The position numbers were made by a program, and so were the translations under genes. Under the pieces are notes generated by a model that was not told the DNA's origin, made no database searches, and worked only from the letters and a program-made list of their open reading frames with translations. Of a DNA stretch of 64,000 nucleotides, positions 55,913 through 64,000 are shown in pieces. The stretch covers positions 248,001 through 312,000 of the forward strand of contig NZ_RQIS01000004.1 of the NCBI RefSeq assembly GCF_003837865.1, given 5' to 3'. Every line of letters begins with the position of its first letter. Position 1 is the stretch's first letter. Source of the DNA: Paraburkholderia dinghuensis. GTDB lineage: Bacteria; Pseudomonadota; Gammaproteobacteria; Burkholderiales; Burkholderiaceae.

Positions 55913-57478
55913 CTACTCGGTTGCCACGGCTGCCTTGCTGGACGCATCGCTTGACGAACTCGCGGCGTTTGCTGCCACGGGCGGGCTGCCCATCGCCTGG
56001 AAGAGCGCGGCTGTATCGGAGAGCCGCGAGCCGCGATAGCGGATCTCGTCGAGTTGTGCGTTGCGCCATTGCTGCTCGCTCTGCCGAACAGCGTAGTACG
56101 GTACCGCGCCCAACCGGTAGCGCGCGTTCGTCTCTTCGTAAACGCCCGCGGACGAGCGCGCGGAAAGGCTGGCCGAATCGAGTGCCTGCGCGTCGTGTTC
56201 GAGCGCGGCGAGCTGGTCGGCGACGTTCTGGAATGCCGCGAGCACCGTTTGCTTGTACGACGCGTTCGCCGCGTCGTACGACTGCAGCGCCGCGCGCCGC
56301 TGCGCGAGCAGCGCGCCGCCATGAAAAATCGGTTGCGTGAGCGATGCGCCGATGACCCACAGTGCACCCGCGCCGGACGTTACCGCGGGCCACGAGAAAC
56401 CAGCCTGTCCGAGTGCGCCCGACAACGTGATACTCGGGAACATCTGCGCAGTGGCCGCCCCGACGTCGGCCGCTGCGGCCGTGAGCGCCGCGGCGGCGGC
56501 TTCGACGTCAGGCCGCGACTTCAGCAGCTCCGACGGCACCACCACAGGCACTTGCGCCGGCAGCGTGAGGGTTGCGAGATCGAGGTCGGGCGGCGCCGCG
56601 TCGGGCGTGCGGCCGAGCAATACGGCGAGCGAGTGGCGCGTCGCGCTCAGTTGCTGGCGCAGGACAGGCAGCGTTGTCGCGATCGACGCCGCGCTTTGCT
56701 GCGCGCTGAGCATGTCCGTGTGCGAGGCGGCGCCCAGCGCGTAGCGCTTCGCCAGATCGTCGGCCTGTGCGTTCGCGAGCGCGACGAGCCGCTCGGTCGT
56801 GTCGATTTGCGCGTGCAGCACGGCCGCGCCGATCGCCGCCGCCACGATGTTGCCCGCGAGCGAGCGCCGCGCGGAGTCGAACTGGTAGGCCTGCAGATCG
56901 ACTCGCGACGCCAGCGCAGCGTTATTCAACCGCGTCGCGCCGAAGAGATCGAACGTGTAGCGGACCTGGACCAGCCCCGCGAAGAGGTCGGTTTCCAGCC
57001 CGTTGAAACCCAGTTGCGGCACGCCCGGCACGCGCTGATGCTGCGCGATACCGAGTGCATCGACGGTCGGCAGCAGCGAACTGCCGATCTGGCCGCGCAG
57101 TTGCTCGCGCGCCGCCTGCAGGTTGTGCTCGGTCGCGGCGAGGTTCGGGCTGTTGCGCAAGCCTTCGTCGACGAGCGAGTCAAGTGCGTCGGAACCGTAC
57201 AGCGTCCACCATTGCGGCACTGGCTTCGCACCCACCACGAACTGCTGCGCGACGCCCTGCGCGGCGACGGTTTGCGCGGGCTGTGGCTCTACGCCATAGT
57301 GGGCGGGCTCAGGCATTTCAGGCGCCTTGCCGCCCGGGCCCCACGCGCAGCCTGCGACGTTGAGCGTGACGAGGGTGACAAGCGTGACGAGCGGGACAAG
57401 CGCCGCCGCTCGGGCGCACGTCGAGCGCACGGGCGATCCGCGCGTGCGTTTCATCGTGATCGTCGCGGACCGTTTCAT
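55913..57478 (-). CDS. RND efflux outer-membrane lipoprotein (NodT family)
   Basis: This 521-residue channel has a signal peptide with lipobox NVAGC (cysteine near residue 43, after an LVTLVTLVTL repeat). The mature part has the OprM/NodT signatures VPQWWTLYGSDALDSLVDEGLRNSPNL, LPTVDALG, VRYTFDLFGATR and WVIGASLTQPIFHGG. The start overlaps the RND gene stop by four bases (ATGA). A second in-frame start eight codons later (MKRTRGSP) is possible. Confidence 0.92.
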   Translation of the reverse strand: MKRSATITMKRTRGSPVRSTCARAAALVPLVTLVTLVTLNVAGCAWGPGGKAPEMPEPAHYGVEPQPAQTVAAQGVAQQFVVGAKPVPQWWTLYGSDALDSLVDEGLRNSPNLAATEHNLQAAREQLRGQIGSSLLPTVDALGIAQHQRVPGVPQLGFNGLETDLFAGLVQVRYTFDLFGATRLNNAALASRVDLQAYQFDSARRSLAGNIVAAAIGAAVLHAQIDTTERLVALANAQADDLAKRYALGAASHTDMLSAQQSAASIATTLPVLRQQLSATRHSLAVLLGRTPDAAPPDLDLATLTLPAQVPVVVPSELLKSRPDVEAAAAALTAAAADVGAATAQMFPSITLSGALGQAGFSWPAVTSGAGALWVIGASLTQPIFHGGALLAQRRAALQSYDAANASYKQTVLAAFQNVADQLAALEHDAQALDSASLSARSSAGVYEETNARYRLGAVPYYAVRQSEQQWRNAQLDEIRYRGSRLSDTAALFQAMGSPPVAANAASSSSDASSKAAVATE

Positions 57479-60400
57479 GTTGCATTCTCCGCGTTGGGGC
57501 GGGGTTCGTCGGTTTCGCTGCTACGTACGCGGAACGCCGCGGCGTAGAGCGCCGGCAAATAGAAGAGCGTGAGCACGGTGGCGGTCGTGATGCCGCCCAT
57601 CAGCGCGGTCGCCATCGGTCCGAAGAAGTTCGAGCGCAAAAGCGGAATCAGCGCGAGCACGGCCGCTGCCGCGGTCAGCGTGATAGGCCGGAAGCGCCGC
57701 ACGGTTGCGCCGACGATGGCGTCGATGCGCTTGTGCCCGTCGCGGATGTCGTGCTCGATCTGGTCGACGAGAATCACCGAGTTGCGCATGATGATGCCGA
57801 ACATCGCGATCACGCCGAGCATCGCGACGAAGCCGAACGGCTCGCGGAACAGCAGTAGCGCGAGCACCACGCCGATCAGGCCGAGCGGCGCGGTCAGCAC
57901 CACCATCATCACGCGCGCGAAGCTCTGCAACTGGATCATGAGCAGCGTGAGCACGGCGATCACGAGTATCGGCATCTGCGCGAAGATCGAGGCCTGGCCC
58001 TTCGCGCTTTCCTCAACGGAGCCGCCCACCTCGATGCGATAACCCGTCGGCAACGTAGCGCGGACGGTCTGCAGTTTTCTCCCCACGGCGTTCGTCACGT
58101 CGATGCCCTGCGCGCCGGCCTTCACGTCCGCCTGAACGGTGATGGTGGGCTGCCGGTCGCGCGACCAGATCACGCCGTATTCGAGGTCGTTGACGAGGTG
58201 GCCGAGCGAGCCGAGCGGCACGGGGCCGTTGGGCGTCGGCATCGCAATGCTCAGGAGGTGCGCGGGATCGACGCGCTCCGCAGCCGGCGCGCGCAGGTCG
58301 ACGCTGATGAGCTTGTCGCGCTCGCGATACTGCGTGACCGTGTAGCCCGAGAGCGTCATCTGCAGGAAGTTCGCGACGTCCTCCGACGATACGTTCAACT
58401 GACGCGCCCGCTGCTGGTCGATCTCGAAGTGCAGCGATCGTTCGGCGGGTTCGTCCCAGTCGAAATTGACGTTGTCCGTGCGCGGGTCGTCGCGCATGGT
58501 TGCGGCGACGCGTTCCGCGATGCCGCGCACGACGGCGATATCGTTGCCGCTCACGCGGAACTGCACCGGATAGCCAACGGGCGGCCCGTTTTCCAGACGC
58601 GAGAGACGCGTGCGAACGGCGGGGAACTCGTTGCGCAGCTTCCCGGTGAGCCACGTTGCGAGCTTTTCGCGATCCTCCACAGACTTCGCCGTGATCACGA
58701 ATTGCGCGAAATTCGGCTGTTGCAGTTGCTGGTCGAGCGGCAGATAGAAGCGCGGCGCGCCAGTGCCGACGAAGTTGATCGAATGGTCGATCTCGGGGCG
58801 GCCCTTCAGGGCGGCTTCGAGCCGCTTCGCCTCGCGCAGCGTGGCGTCGAACGAGGCGCCTTCGGGCAGGCGCACATCGACGAGCAGTTCCGGCCGGTCG
58901 GAACTCGGGAAGAACTGCTGCGGCACCAGCGTGAAGCCCGCGAGCGCGATTACGAAGAGCAAGACGGTGATGCCGAGCACGATCCAGCGACGCTCGATAC
59001 ACCAGCCGATCAGGCGCCGGAACCGGCGATAGAAGCGGGTATCGTAGATGTCGTGTTCGTGGCCGTCGGGTTCATGCGCGGCGCGTTTGCGCTCGGGCAG
59101 GAGCCGGTAGCCAAGGAGCGGAATCAGCACCACGGCCGCGAACCAGGAGGCGATCAGCGCGATCGCCGAGACCTGAAAGATCGAGCGCGTGTACTCGCCC
59201 GTGCTCGATTTCGCGAGCACGATCGGCAGGAAACCCGCGACGGTGACGAGCGTGCCGGTGAGCATCGGAAAGGCGGTGCTCGTGTAGGCGAACGCGGCTG
59301 CGCGCGTGCGGTCCCAGCCCTGTTCCAGCTTCACGGCCATCATTTCGACGGCGATGATGGCGTCGTCCACGAGCAGGCCGAGCGCGAGCACGAGCGTGCC
59401 GAGCGAAACCTTGTGCAAGCCGATGTCGAACAGATACATGACGAGCGAGGTCACGGCGAGCACGACGGGGATCGAGATGACGACGACCATGCCCGTACGC
59501 ACGCCGAGCGAAACGAGGCTCACGAGCAGCACGATGCCGATGGCTTCGGCCACGGCCTGAACGAAATCGTCGACCGAACGCGACACCGCTTTCGGCATGC
59601 TCGACACTTCGACGAGCCGAAGACCCTCAGGCAACCCGTCGCGCAGTTGTGCTACGCGTGCATCGAGCGCCTTGCCGAGACGGATCACGTCGCCGCCGGA
59701 CTGCATCGTGATGCCGATGCCGAGCACGGATTTTCCTTCGAAGCGCATCTGCGTGGCGAGCGGTTCGTCGTAGCCGCGCCTGATCGTGGCGATGTCCCCG
59801 AGACGGAAGCTGCGCCCGTTCACGCGGATCAGTGTGTCGGCGAGCGCCTTCAGGTCGGTGAACTGGCCGCTCGGGCGCACGAACACGCGGTCGTCGGCCG
59901 TGGTCAGCGTGCCGGCGGGCGAGACGCTGTTCTGTGCACCGATGATCTGCCCGATCTGCGTGGGCGAGATGCCGAGCCTGGTCAGTTGCGTGTTCGGGAT
60001 CTCGATGAAGATGCGCTGGTTCGGATCGCCGAAGTAATCGACCTTGCCGACGTCGGGTACGCGCAGCAGTTCTTCGCGCAGGGTGTCGGCGTAATCATGC
60101 AGTTGGGCCGGCGAAAACCCGTCGCCTTCGAGTGTGTAGATGTTCGTGTAGACGTCGCCGAATTCGTCGTTGAAGAACGGCCCCTGTACGCCCGGCGGCA
60201 GGGTTGCCGCGATGTCGCCCGTTTTTTTGCGCACCTGGTACCAGGTTTCCTTCACCTGGCTCACGGGCGCGGAGTCCTTCATCGTGAAGAACACGAGCGA
60301 CTCGCCGGGGCGCGAGTAACTGCGCAGGAAGTCGATGTGCGGCGTCTCCTGAAGCTTGCGGCCGATCCGGGTCGTCACCTGATCCTCGACCTGGCGGGCC

Positions 60401-60591
60401 GTCGCGCCGGGCCAGAAGGTCTGGATCACCATCACGCGGAACGTGAAGGGTGGATCTTCGGACTGCGAAAGACGTGTGTAGGAGAGGGCGCCGAAAAGCG
60501 TCGCGAGCACGATCACGAAGACCACGAGCGCCTGATGCCGCAGCGCCCACGCCGACAGGTTAAAGCGCCCCTCTTCGTGGGGCGTGCTCAT
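57475..60591 (-). CDS. RND multidrug efflux inner-membrane transporter (HAE1 family)
   Basis: This 1038-residue proton-driven pump has twelve transmembrane helices and two large periplasmic loops. The proton-relay pair Asp-Asp is in ALGLLVDDAIIAVEMM (helix 4). The N-terminal ALRHQALVVFVIVLATLFG and the GFVAMLGVIAMFGIIMRNSVILVDQIEHD of the second half are typical. It resembles the MexF/TriC-like branch by eye. It is encoded between its adaptor and its outer-membrane channel with four-base overlaps on both sides. The drug range cannot be read from sequence. Confidence 0.95.
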   Translation of the reverse strand: MSTPHEEGRFNLSAWALRHQALVVFVIVLATLFGALSYTRLSQSEDPPFTFRVMVIQTFWPGATARQVEDQVTTRIGRKLQETPHIDFLRSYSRPGESLVFFTMKDSAPVSQVKETWYQVRKKTGDIAATLPPGVQGPFFNDEFGDVYTNIYTLEGDGFSPAQLHDYADTLREELLRVPDVGKVDYFGDPNQRIFIEIPNTQLTRLGISPTQIGQIIGAQNSVSPAGTLTTADDRVFVRPSGQFTDLKALADTLIRVNGRSFRLGDIATIRRGYDEPLATQMRFEGKSVLGIGITMQSGGDVIRLGKALDARVAQLRDGLPEGLRLVEVSSMPKAVSRSVDDFVQAVAEAIGIVLLVSLVSLGVRTGMVVVISIPVVLAVTSLVMYLFDIGLHKVSLGTLVLALGLLVDDAIIAVEMMAVKLEQGWDRTRAAAFAYTSTAFPMLTGTLVTVAGFLPIVLAKSSTGEYTRSIFQVSAIALIASWFAAVVLIPLLGYRLLPERKRAAHEPDGHEHDIYDTRFYRRFRRLIGWCIERRWIVLGITVLLFVIALAGFTLVPQQFFPSSDRPELLVDVRLPEGASFDATLREAKRLEAALKGRPEIDHSINFVGTGAPRFYLPLDQQLQQPNFAQFVITAKSVEDREKLATWLTGKLRNEFPAVRTRLSRLENGPPVGYPVQFRVSGNDIAVVRGIAERVAATMRDDPRTDNVNFDWDEPAERSLHFEIDQQRARQLNVSSEDVANFLQMTLSGYTVTQYRERDKLISVDLRAPAAERVDPAHLLSIAMPTPNGPVPLGSLGHLVNDLEYGVIWSRDRQPTITVQADVKAGAQGIDVTNAVGRKLQTVRATLPTGYRIEVGGSVEESAKGQASIFAQMPILVIAVLTLLMIQLQSFARVMMVVLTAPLGLIGVVLALLLFREPFGFVAMLGVIAMFGIIMRNSVILVDQIEHDIRDGHKRIDAIVGATVRRFRPITLTAAAAVLALIPLLRSNFFGPMATALMGGITTATVLTLFYLPALYAAAFRVRSSETDEPRPNAENAT

Positions 60592-61739
60592 GACGCGAAG
60601 TCCTCAGGGTGGAGCGGCGGGACCGGGCGCACTTTCTGGCCCGCAGTGACGGTGTGGACGCCCTGGACCACGATCTGATCGTTGTCGGCAATACCGCTCG
60701 TGACGGTGATCGTGCGTGCGTCGTAGCGCGCGACCGTGACGCGGCGCAATTGGAGCACGTTGTCGGGCTTGCGCACGACCCAGATCGCGGGCGCGTTGCC
60801 GTCATGGAAGAGGGCCGTGGCGGGGATCGTAAAGGCCGCCTGCGCACCGCCGCGATTCGCCGCGAGCACGACGTTGGCACTCATGCCGAGCCGCACGGCT
60901 GCGTCCGGCTGTTCGAGCGTGAATCTCACGCGCCAGGTGCGGCTTGCGGGATCGGCGGCGGTCGCGACCTCGCGCACCTGCGCCCGGTAACGCTTGCCCG
61001 GAAGCGCGGGCAGGCTCACCTGTGCCGTTTCTCCAATGTTGATGCCGTGGATGGCATTTTCGGGCAGGTCGCAAAGTACGTCGACGCTGCCTGACCACGC
61101 CAGCTGATAGACGGGCTGACCCGACTGCACGTTCTGGCCGGTATCGGCGTTTTCGGCGGTGATGGTGCCTGCGTGATCGGAGACGAGTTCCGTATAGCGG
61201 CGCTGGTTCTCGGCAAGCGCGAGCTGTTGCTCGGCCTGGTCGCGTTGTGCTGCCGCGGACGCGAAAGCGTCCTGCGTCTGCTCGAGCTGCGCCCTGGCGA
61301 TCAGGTTGGCCTCGGCCTGCGCCGTGTCGCGCTCGAGCTGCTGTTTCGCGAATACAAGGCGATGGCGCGCGGCGTCGACTTGCGCGGCGGCGCTTGCGGC
61401 GTTCTTGTCGTAGTCGACCGGATCGAGACGCGCGAGCACCTGGCCTGGCTTGACCGTATCGCCGAGGCGCACAGTGCGGTCGATAATCTTACCGTTGACG
61501 CGGAACGAGAGCGGCGTCGAATAGCGTGCATCGACTTCACCGGGGTAGGTTGCCGATGCGGCGCTCTCGTCGGGGTGCACGGCCATCGAGACGACGGGGC
61601 GCGGTTCGGGCGGCGCGGAAGCCCGCTTTTCGCACGCGGCGAGTGCGAGCACGCCACACAAGGGCAGGAGACCGGCAAAACGGCGCCACCGCGAAAACCA
61701 CTGCACGCCACTCGATGACCCACTGGATTGCCCGCGCAT
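60588..61739 (-). CDS. RND efflux periplasmic adaptor lipoprotein
   Basis: With the start at 61739 (383 residues) a basic/hydrophobic signal segment leads to a lipobox LAACEK (cysteine near residue 37). Then come the lipoyl half (VRLGDTVKPGQVLARLDPVDY), a coiled-coil hairpin (about 110-170), the second lipoyl half (TITAENADTGQNVQSGQPVY) and the beta-barrel and membrane-proximal domains. An earlier start at 61790 is possible. It is the first gene of the operon and divergent from tetR. Confidence 0.92.
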   Translation of the reverse strand: MRGQSSGSSSGVQWFSRWRRFAGLLPLCGVLALAACEKRASAPPEPRPVVSMAVHPDESAASATYPGEVDARYSTPLSFRVNGKIIDRTVRLGDTVKPGQVLARLDPVDYDKNAASAAAQVDAARHRLVFAKQQLERDTAQAEANLIARAQLEQTQDAFASAAAQRDQAEQQLALAENQRRYTELVSDHAGTITAENADTGQNVQSGQPVYQLAWSGSVDVLCDLPENAIHGINIGETAQVSLPALPGKRYRAQVREVATAADPASRTWRVRFTLEQPDAAVRLGMSANVVLAANRGGAQAAFTIPATALFHDGNAPAIWVVRKPDNVLQLRRVTVARYDARTITVTSGIADNDQIVVQGVHTVTAGQKVRPVPPLHPEDFAS

Positions 61740-61901
61740 CCGGTTCGATGCGTCACGACTGCGATGATTCACATGAACCTCGACTTGCATGGTGCGCACG
61801 CCCGCGCTTCGTATGAGCGTGGACGCGGCGCCGCTGGTATCCGCTGGACCCGAAAAGCACGGGCGAACGGGCATTGACTACAGATGACGCTTCGAATTCT
61901 A

Positions 61902-61915
61902 ATACACAGTTGTAT
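61902..61915. promoter_or_regulatory. Likely TetR operator between the efflux operon and its regulator
   Basis: ATACA-CAGT-TGTAT is a perfect 5-bp dyad in an AT-rich patch 50 bases before the tetR start, where a TetR repressor would shut off both divergent promoters. A partly similar CGTATTGTC lies at about 61929. Confidence 0.5.
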
Positions 61916-61964
61916 CCGAATGCAAAATCGTATTGTCAAATTGTTTCAGTGCTAGACTGTCGCG

Positions 61965-62582
61965 ATGAACCGTATACGACTCACCCGCGAGCAAAGCCGT
62001 GACCAGACGCGCGAGCGCCTGCTCGATGCGGCGCACGCCATCTTCATGAAAAAAGGATTCGTGGGAGCGAGCGTCGAAGATATCGCGTTTGCTGCGGGCT
62101 ACACGCGAGGCGCGTTCTATTCGAACTTCTCTAGCAAGGCGGAACTGCTCGTCGAACTGTTACGGCGCGATCACGAGGCGATGCAGGCCGATTTGCGCGC
62201 GATTTTCGAGACAGAAGCGACGCGCGAGGACATGGAATCGCGCGTGATTGCGTACTACAGCCGCATGGCGCAGGACAACAAGGGGTTTCTGCTGTGGGTG
62301 GAAGCGAAACTGCTGGCTGCGCGCGACGCTCGCTTTCGCACGCGTTTTAATGCGTTCATGAAGGAAAAACGCGACCAGCTTGCCGCCTACATCGAGGAAT
62401 TTTCGGCGCGTGTCGGCACGCCCATGCCGCTTGCGGCCGATCTGCTCGTCATCGGCCTGATCGGCCTGTGCGACGGCGTGCAGTTTCTCGCGATGGCCGA
62501 TCCGCAGCAGATTACGCCGCCTGTCGTCGAAGAAGTGCTGGGCCGGTTTTTCGCGCGTGTGGTGTTCGGCCGCGACGCCTGA
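61965..62582 (+). CDS. TetR-family transcriptional repressor of the RND operon
   Basis: This 205-residue protein has an N-terminal helix-turn-helix (REQSRDQTRERLLDAAHAIF, then KKGFVGASVEDIAFAAGYTRGAFYSNFSSKAELL), typical of the AcrR/TtgR group. The C-terminal ligand domain is helical. Divergent placement from the efflux adaptor gene and the dyad at 61902 make it the probable local regulator. Confidence 0.93.
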   Translation: MNRIRLTREQSRDQTRERLLDAAHAIFMKKGFVGASVEDIAFAAGYTRGAFYSNFSSKAELLVELLRRDHEAMQADLRAIFETEATREDMESRVIAYYSRMAQDNKGFLLWVEAKLLAARDARFRTRFNAFMKEKRDQLAAYIEEFSARVGTPMPLAADLLVIGLIGLCDGVQFLAMADPQQITPPVVEEVLGRFFARVVFGRDA

Positions 62583-62601
62583 GCCGGGTGTTCAGCTGCC
62601 C

Positions 62602-62832
62602 TTACGAGCCGACGCCGGGGCTGTAGTTGCTGCCGATCAGCTGCGTGACGGACGCAACGTCCTGATAGTCCTGCTCAGGCATGCCGTCCAGTATCGCCAG
62701 CACTTCGTTGCTCGCGCCAGCGCTACGCGCGGCGTCGATGAGGCCTTCTTTGTTGGCCGGCCAGCGCACCTCGCGCAACACGTCGGCGAATTGCAGGTCG
62801 ATGGGTTCGTCGGGGATGCGGGATGCGGACAT
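62602..62832 (-). CDS. DUF2795 protein
   Basis: This 76-residue protein has IDLQFADVLREVRWPANKEGLIDAAR, then NEVLAILDGMPEQDYQDVASVTQLIG. This alternation of L.F.DV......PA.K..L...A and LP...Y.....V is the DUF2795 pattern. It is cytosolic and of unknown function. It converges on tetR, with 19 bases between the stops. Confidence 0.85.
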   Translation of the reverse strand: MSASRIPDEPIDLQFADVLREVRWPANKEGLIDAARSAGASNEVLAILDGMPEQDYQDVASVTQLIGSNYSPGVGS

Positions 62833-62937
62833 GCAGGGGTTCCTTGGCCCGGCGGGCGCGGGGTATGAGTTCTCAATCGGATCGTGTCACACCGGGAGCA
62901 TACACAATCCGTTTCGGGTGCCGCCGCGCTACGTCGC

Positions 62938-63198
62938 TCATGTCTGCTGGTGCAGTACCGGGGTGAGCGCGCGGTCGAGGCGCCTCGACTTTGGCAGGGT
63001 CACGTATTCCCAGTGTTCGGGGCCGATCGTCCTCGCGACTGGCACGTCGGGCGCGGGCGGGGCAACCGGGACGTCTTCGGCACGGAACGGCAGAGGCGCA
63101 CTCCCGTGATAGACCGGAACTTCCTGTGCTGTGCGTACCGGCGCAGCGAAGCATGATGCCGACAGCAGCACGCTGGTCATCAGTGTCGAGGCTTTCAT
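62938..63198 (-). CDS. Small secreted proline-rich protein
   Basis: The start at 63198 has an excellent AAGGAGGT ribosome binding site and gives 86 residues. A signal peptide (MKASTLMTSVLLSASCFAAPV) is followed by a short mature region with a PVAPPAPDVPVART stretch and HWEYVTLPKSRRLDRAL. The two cysteine-free, polar halves show no known domain. The strong ribosome binding site argues that it is real. Confidence 0.65.
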   Translation of the reverse strand: MKASTLMTSVLLSASCFAAPVRTAQEVPVYHGSAPLPFRAEDVPVAPPAPDVPVARTIGPEHWEYVTLPKSRRLDRALTPVLHQQT

Positions 63199-63460
63199 CG
63201 CTCGACCTCCTTTCCATGCAGCCCTAGGGCTGCAGCAAACGCCGTGCCGCTCCCGGGCGGGCGCCACGCGGCTTCCGCGCCGACCGCGTCCGGCTGGCGC
63301 GCGGCATCGCTCCTGCACGCGGGCGGGGTGTTTGCCCCGCATTGACGTACCGGAAGATGCAACACTTACATCATGGCAGCAAATCGACCAGTGCGTCGCG
63401 AACATGCGTGCTTTTTGGCGGAATGCGGACGAGAGGCGCGGCTGTGCGGAACTCAGGGGC

Positions 63461-64000
63461 TCAGGTGCCCGAACGCAGAACGTCGAAGCGCGTCCAGGGC
63501 CAGGACGGCCGGTCGCGCATGTAGCCGTTCAGCCAGTTCCATTGCGGATGGCGCAGCATGAACGCCTGCGCGTCGAACGGACGGCCGCACGGATGGCCCC
63601 AACGCGCCCAGAACGCCAGGTCGCGCGCCATTTCGCTGTCCACGACTTTGCCGTCGTTGGCCCCCCACGGGTTGAACGGTCCGTGATCAGAGCCGGGAAA
63701 GCGCGCGTCATCGAGTTCGAGGTGGCCGCAGATCGTGCGCGAGCACGGGTTGTCGTCGCGGTCCAGATAGACGTCGTGGTGGTCGGCGATCATCTCCTTG
63801 GCCAGTTCGACGTCGATTTTGCCGTGGTGCCGCTCGGCGAGCTGCATGAAGCGCAGGCGCCGCGCACCGTTGTGGCGCACATCGGTGAAGTCGTCGCCTT
63901 CACCGGCACATTCCTGATTGCGGATCTTGAGGTCCGTCGCCGCGTTAAAACCACTGAAAAAACCGTCCTTCGTGATTTCGAAGCCCGTGTGCTGCAGTCC
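63461..64000 (-). CDS. Unidentified protein, C-terminal 179 residues (start beyond window)
   Basis: The frame is open from the window edge (64000) to the stop at 63461. Visible features are DLKIRNQECAGEGDDFTDVR, MIADHHDVYLDRDDNPCSRTICGHLELDD, FPGSDHGPFNPWGANDGKVVDS and a Trp-rich end (HPQWNWLNGYMRDRPSWPW). The CSRTICGH segment with nearby acidic residues recalls the C-terminal half of C45/phospholipase B-like Ntn hydrolases, but this is a weak impression and the N-terminal nucleophile region is missing. No functional call is made. Confidence 0.6.
   Translation of the reverse strand, partial: GLQHTGFEITKDGFFSGFNAATDLKIRNQECAGEGDDFTDVRHNGARRLRFMQLAERHHGKIDVELAKEMIADHHDVYLDRDDNPCSRTICGHLELDDARFPGSDHGPFNPWGANDGKVVDSEMARDLAFWARWGHPCGRPFDAQAFMLRHPQWNWLNGYMRDRPSWPWTRFDVLRSGT

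Noticed and set aside
58198..60678. Long plus-strand open frame opposite the RND transporter gene
   Set aside because: Antisense shadow of a clear RND pump gene. The translation is Arg/His/Glu-rich low complexity with no family match.

Overview
The window is GC-rich chromosomal DNA from a betaproteobacterium of the Burkholderiaceae, most like Paraburkholderia, Caballeronia or Burkholderia. This rests on gene content and protein style: guaB and guaA together, a cytochrome-linked membrane urate oxidase (PuuD), a BMP-type purine transporter, a potFGHI-type polyamine operon, a YadA-like trimeric adhesin with an extended signal peptide, and a NodT-type RND pump. No rRNA, tRNA, CRISPR array, phage gene, transposase or integrase was seen.

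Layout. 1-4.45 kb: the start of a DMT exporter (minus strand), then guaB, a small membrane protein and guaA (guanine nucleotide synthesis). 4.45-6.37 kb: a more AT-rich stretch with one putative lipoprotein. 6.37-10.25 kb: aromatic aminotransferase, a tiny lipoprotein, DUF1992 protein, tadA and ldcA. 10.9-14.0 kb: puuE, uraD, alc and allA. 23.6-26.7 kb (minus strand): puuD, hiuH and a LysR regulator. 27.0-32.1 kb: a nucleobase/nucleoside-type ABC transporter. Together these purine genes could import a purine compound and convert urate to glyoxylate and urea.

Between the two halves of the purine cluster (14.05-23.56 kb, with a terminator at each edge) lies a surface/secretion block. A trimeric autotransporter adhesin reads leftward. 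To the right are a 33-codon gene for a double-glycine peptide, a terminator, a distant LpxL-like acyltransferase gene, and genes for a CvaA/HlyD-type adaptor, a C39-peptidase ABC exporter and a TolC-like channel with an unusual C-terminal extension. This peptide-plus-exporter locus is the best candidate for an undescribed system in the window. It looks like a microcin-type or modified-peptide export locus with a built-in acyltransferase.

32.2-44.0 kb: dodecin, a 3-hydroxyisobutyrate-dehydrogenase-like reductase, an ABC-F ATPase, an aldehyde dehydrogenase, a nitronate monooxygenase-like flavoprotein, OmpW, a DUF1289 protein and the polyamine ABC operon. 44.07-51.2 kb: a soluble chemoreceptor, a methyltransferase, a flavin monooxygenase, a TPR membrane protein next to a PspA-family protein, and a putative ribbon-helix-helix protein. 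51.8-64 kb: penicillin-binding protein 1A, a YfiM-like protein, a DsbA-fold isomerase, a three-gene RND efflux operon with a divergent TetR regulator, a DUF2795 protein, a small secreted protein and the 3' part of an unidentified gene.

All calls come from reading translated sequence and motifs by eye. No database search was run, so family names are recognition-based and starts are chosen from motifs, overlaps and ribosome binding sites.
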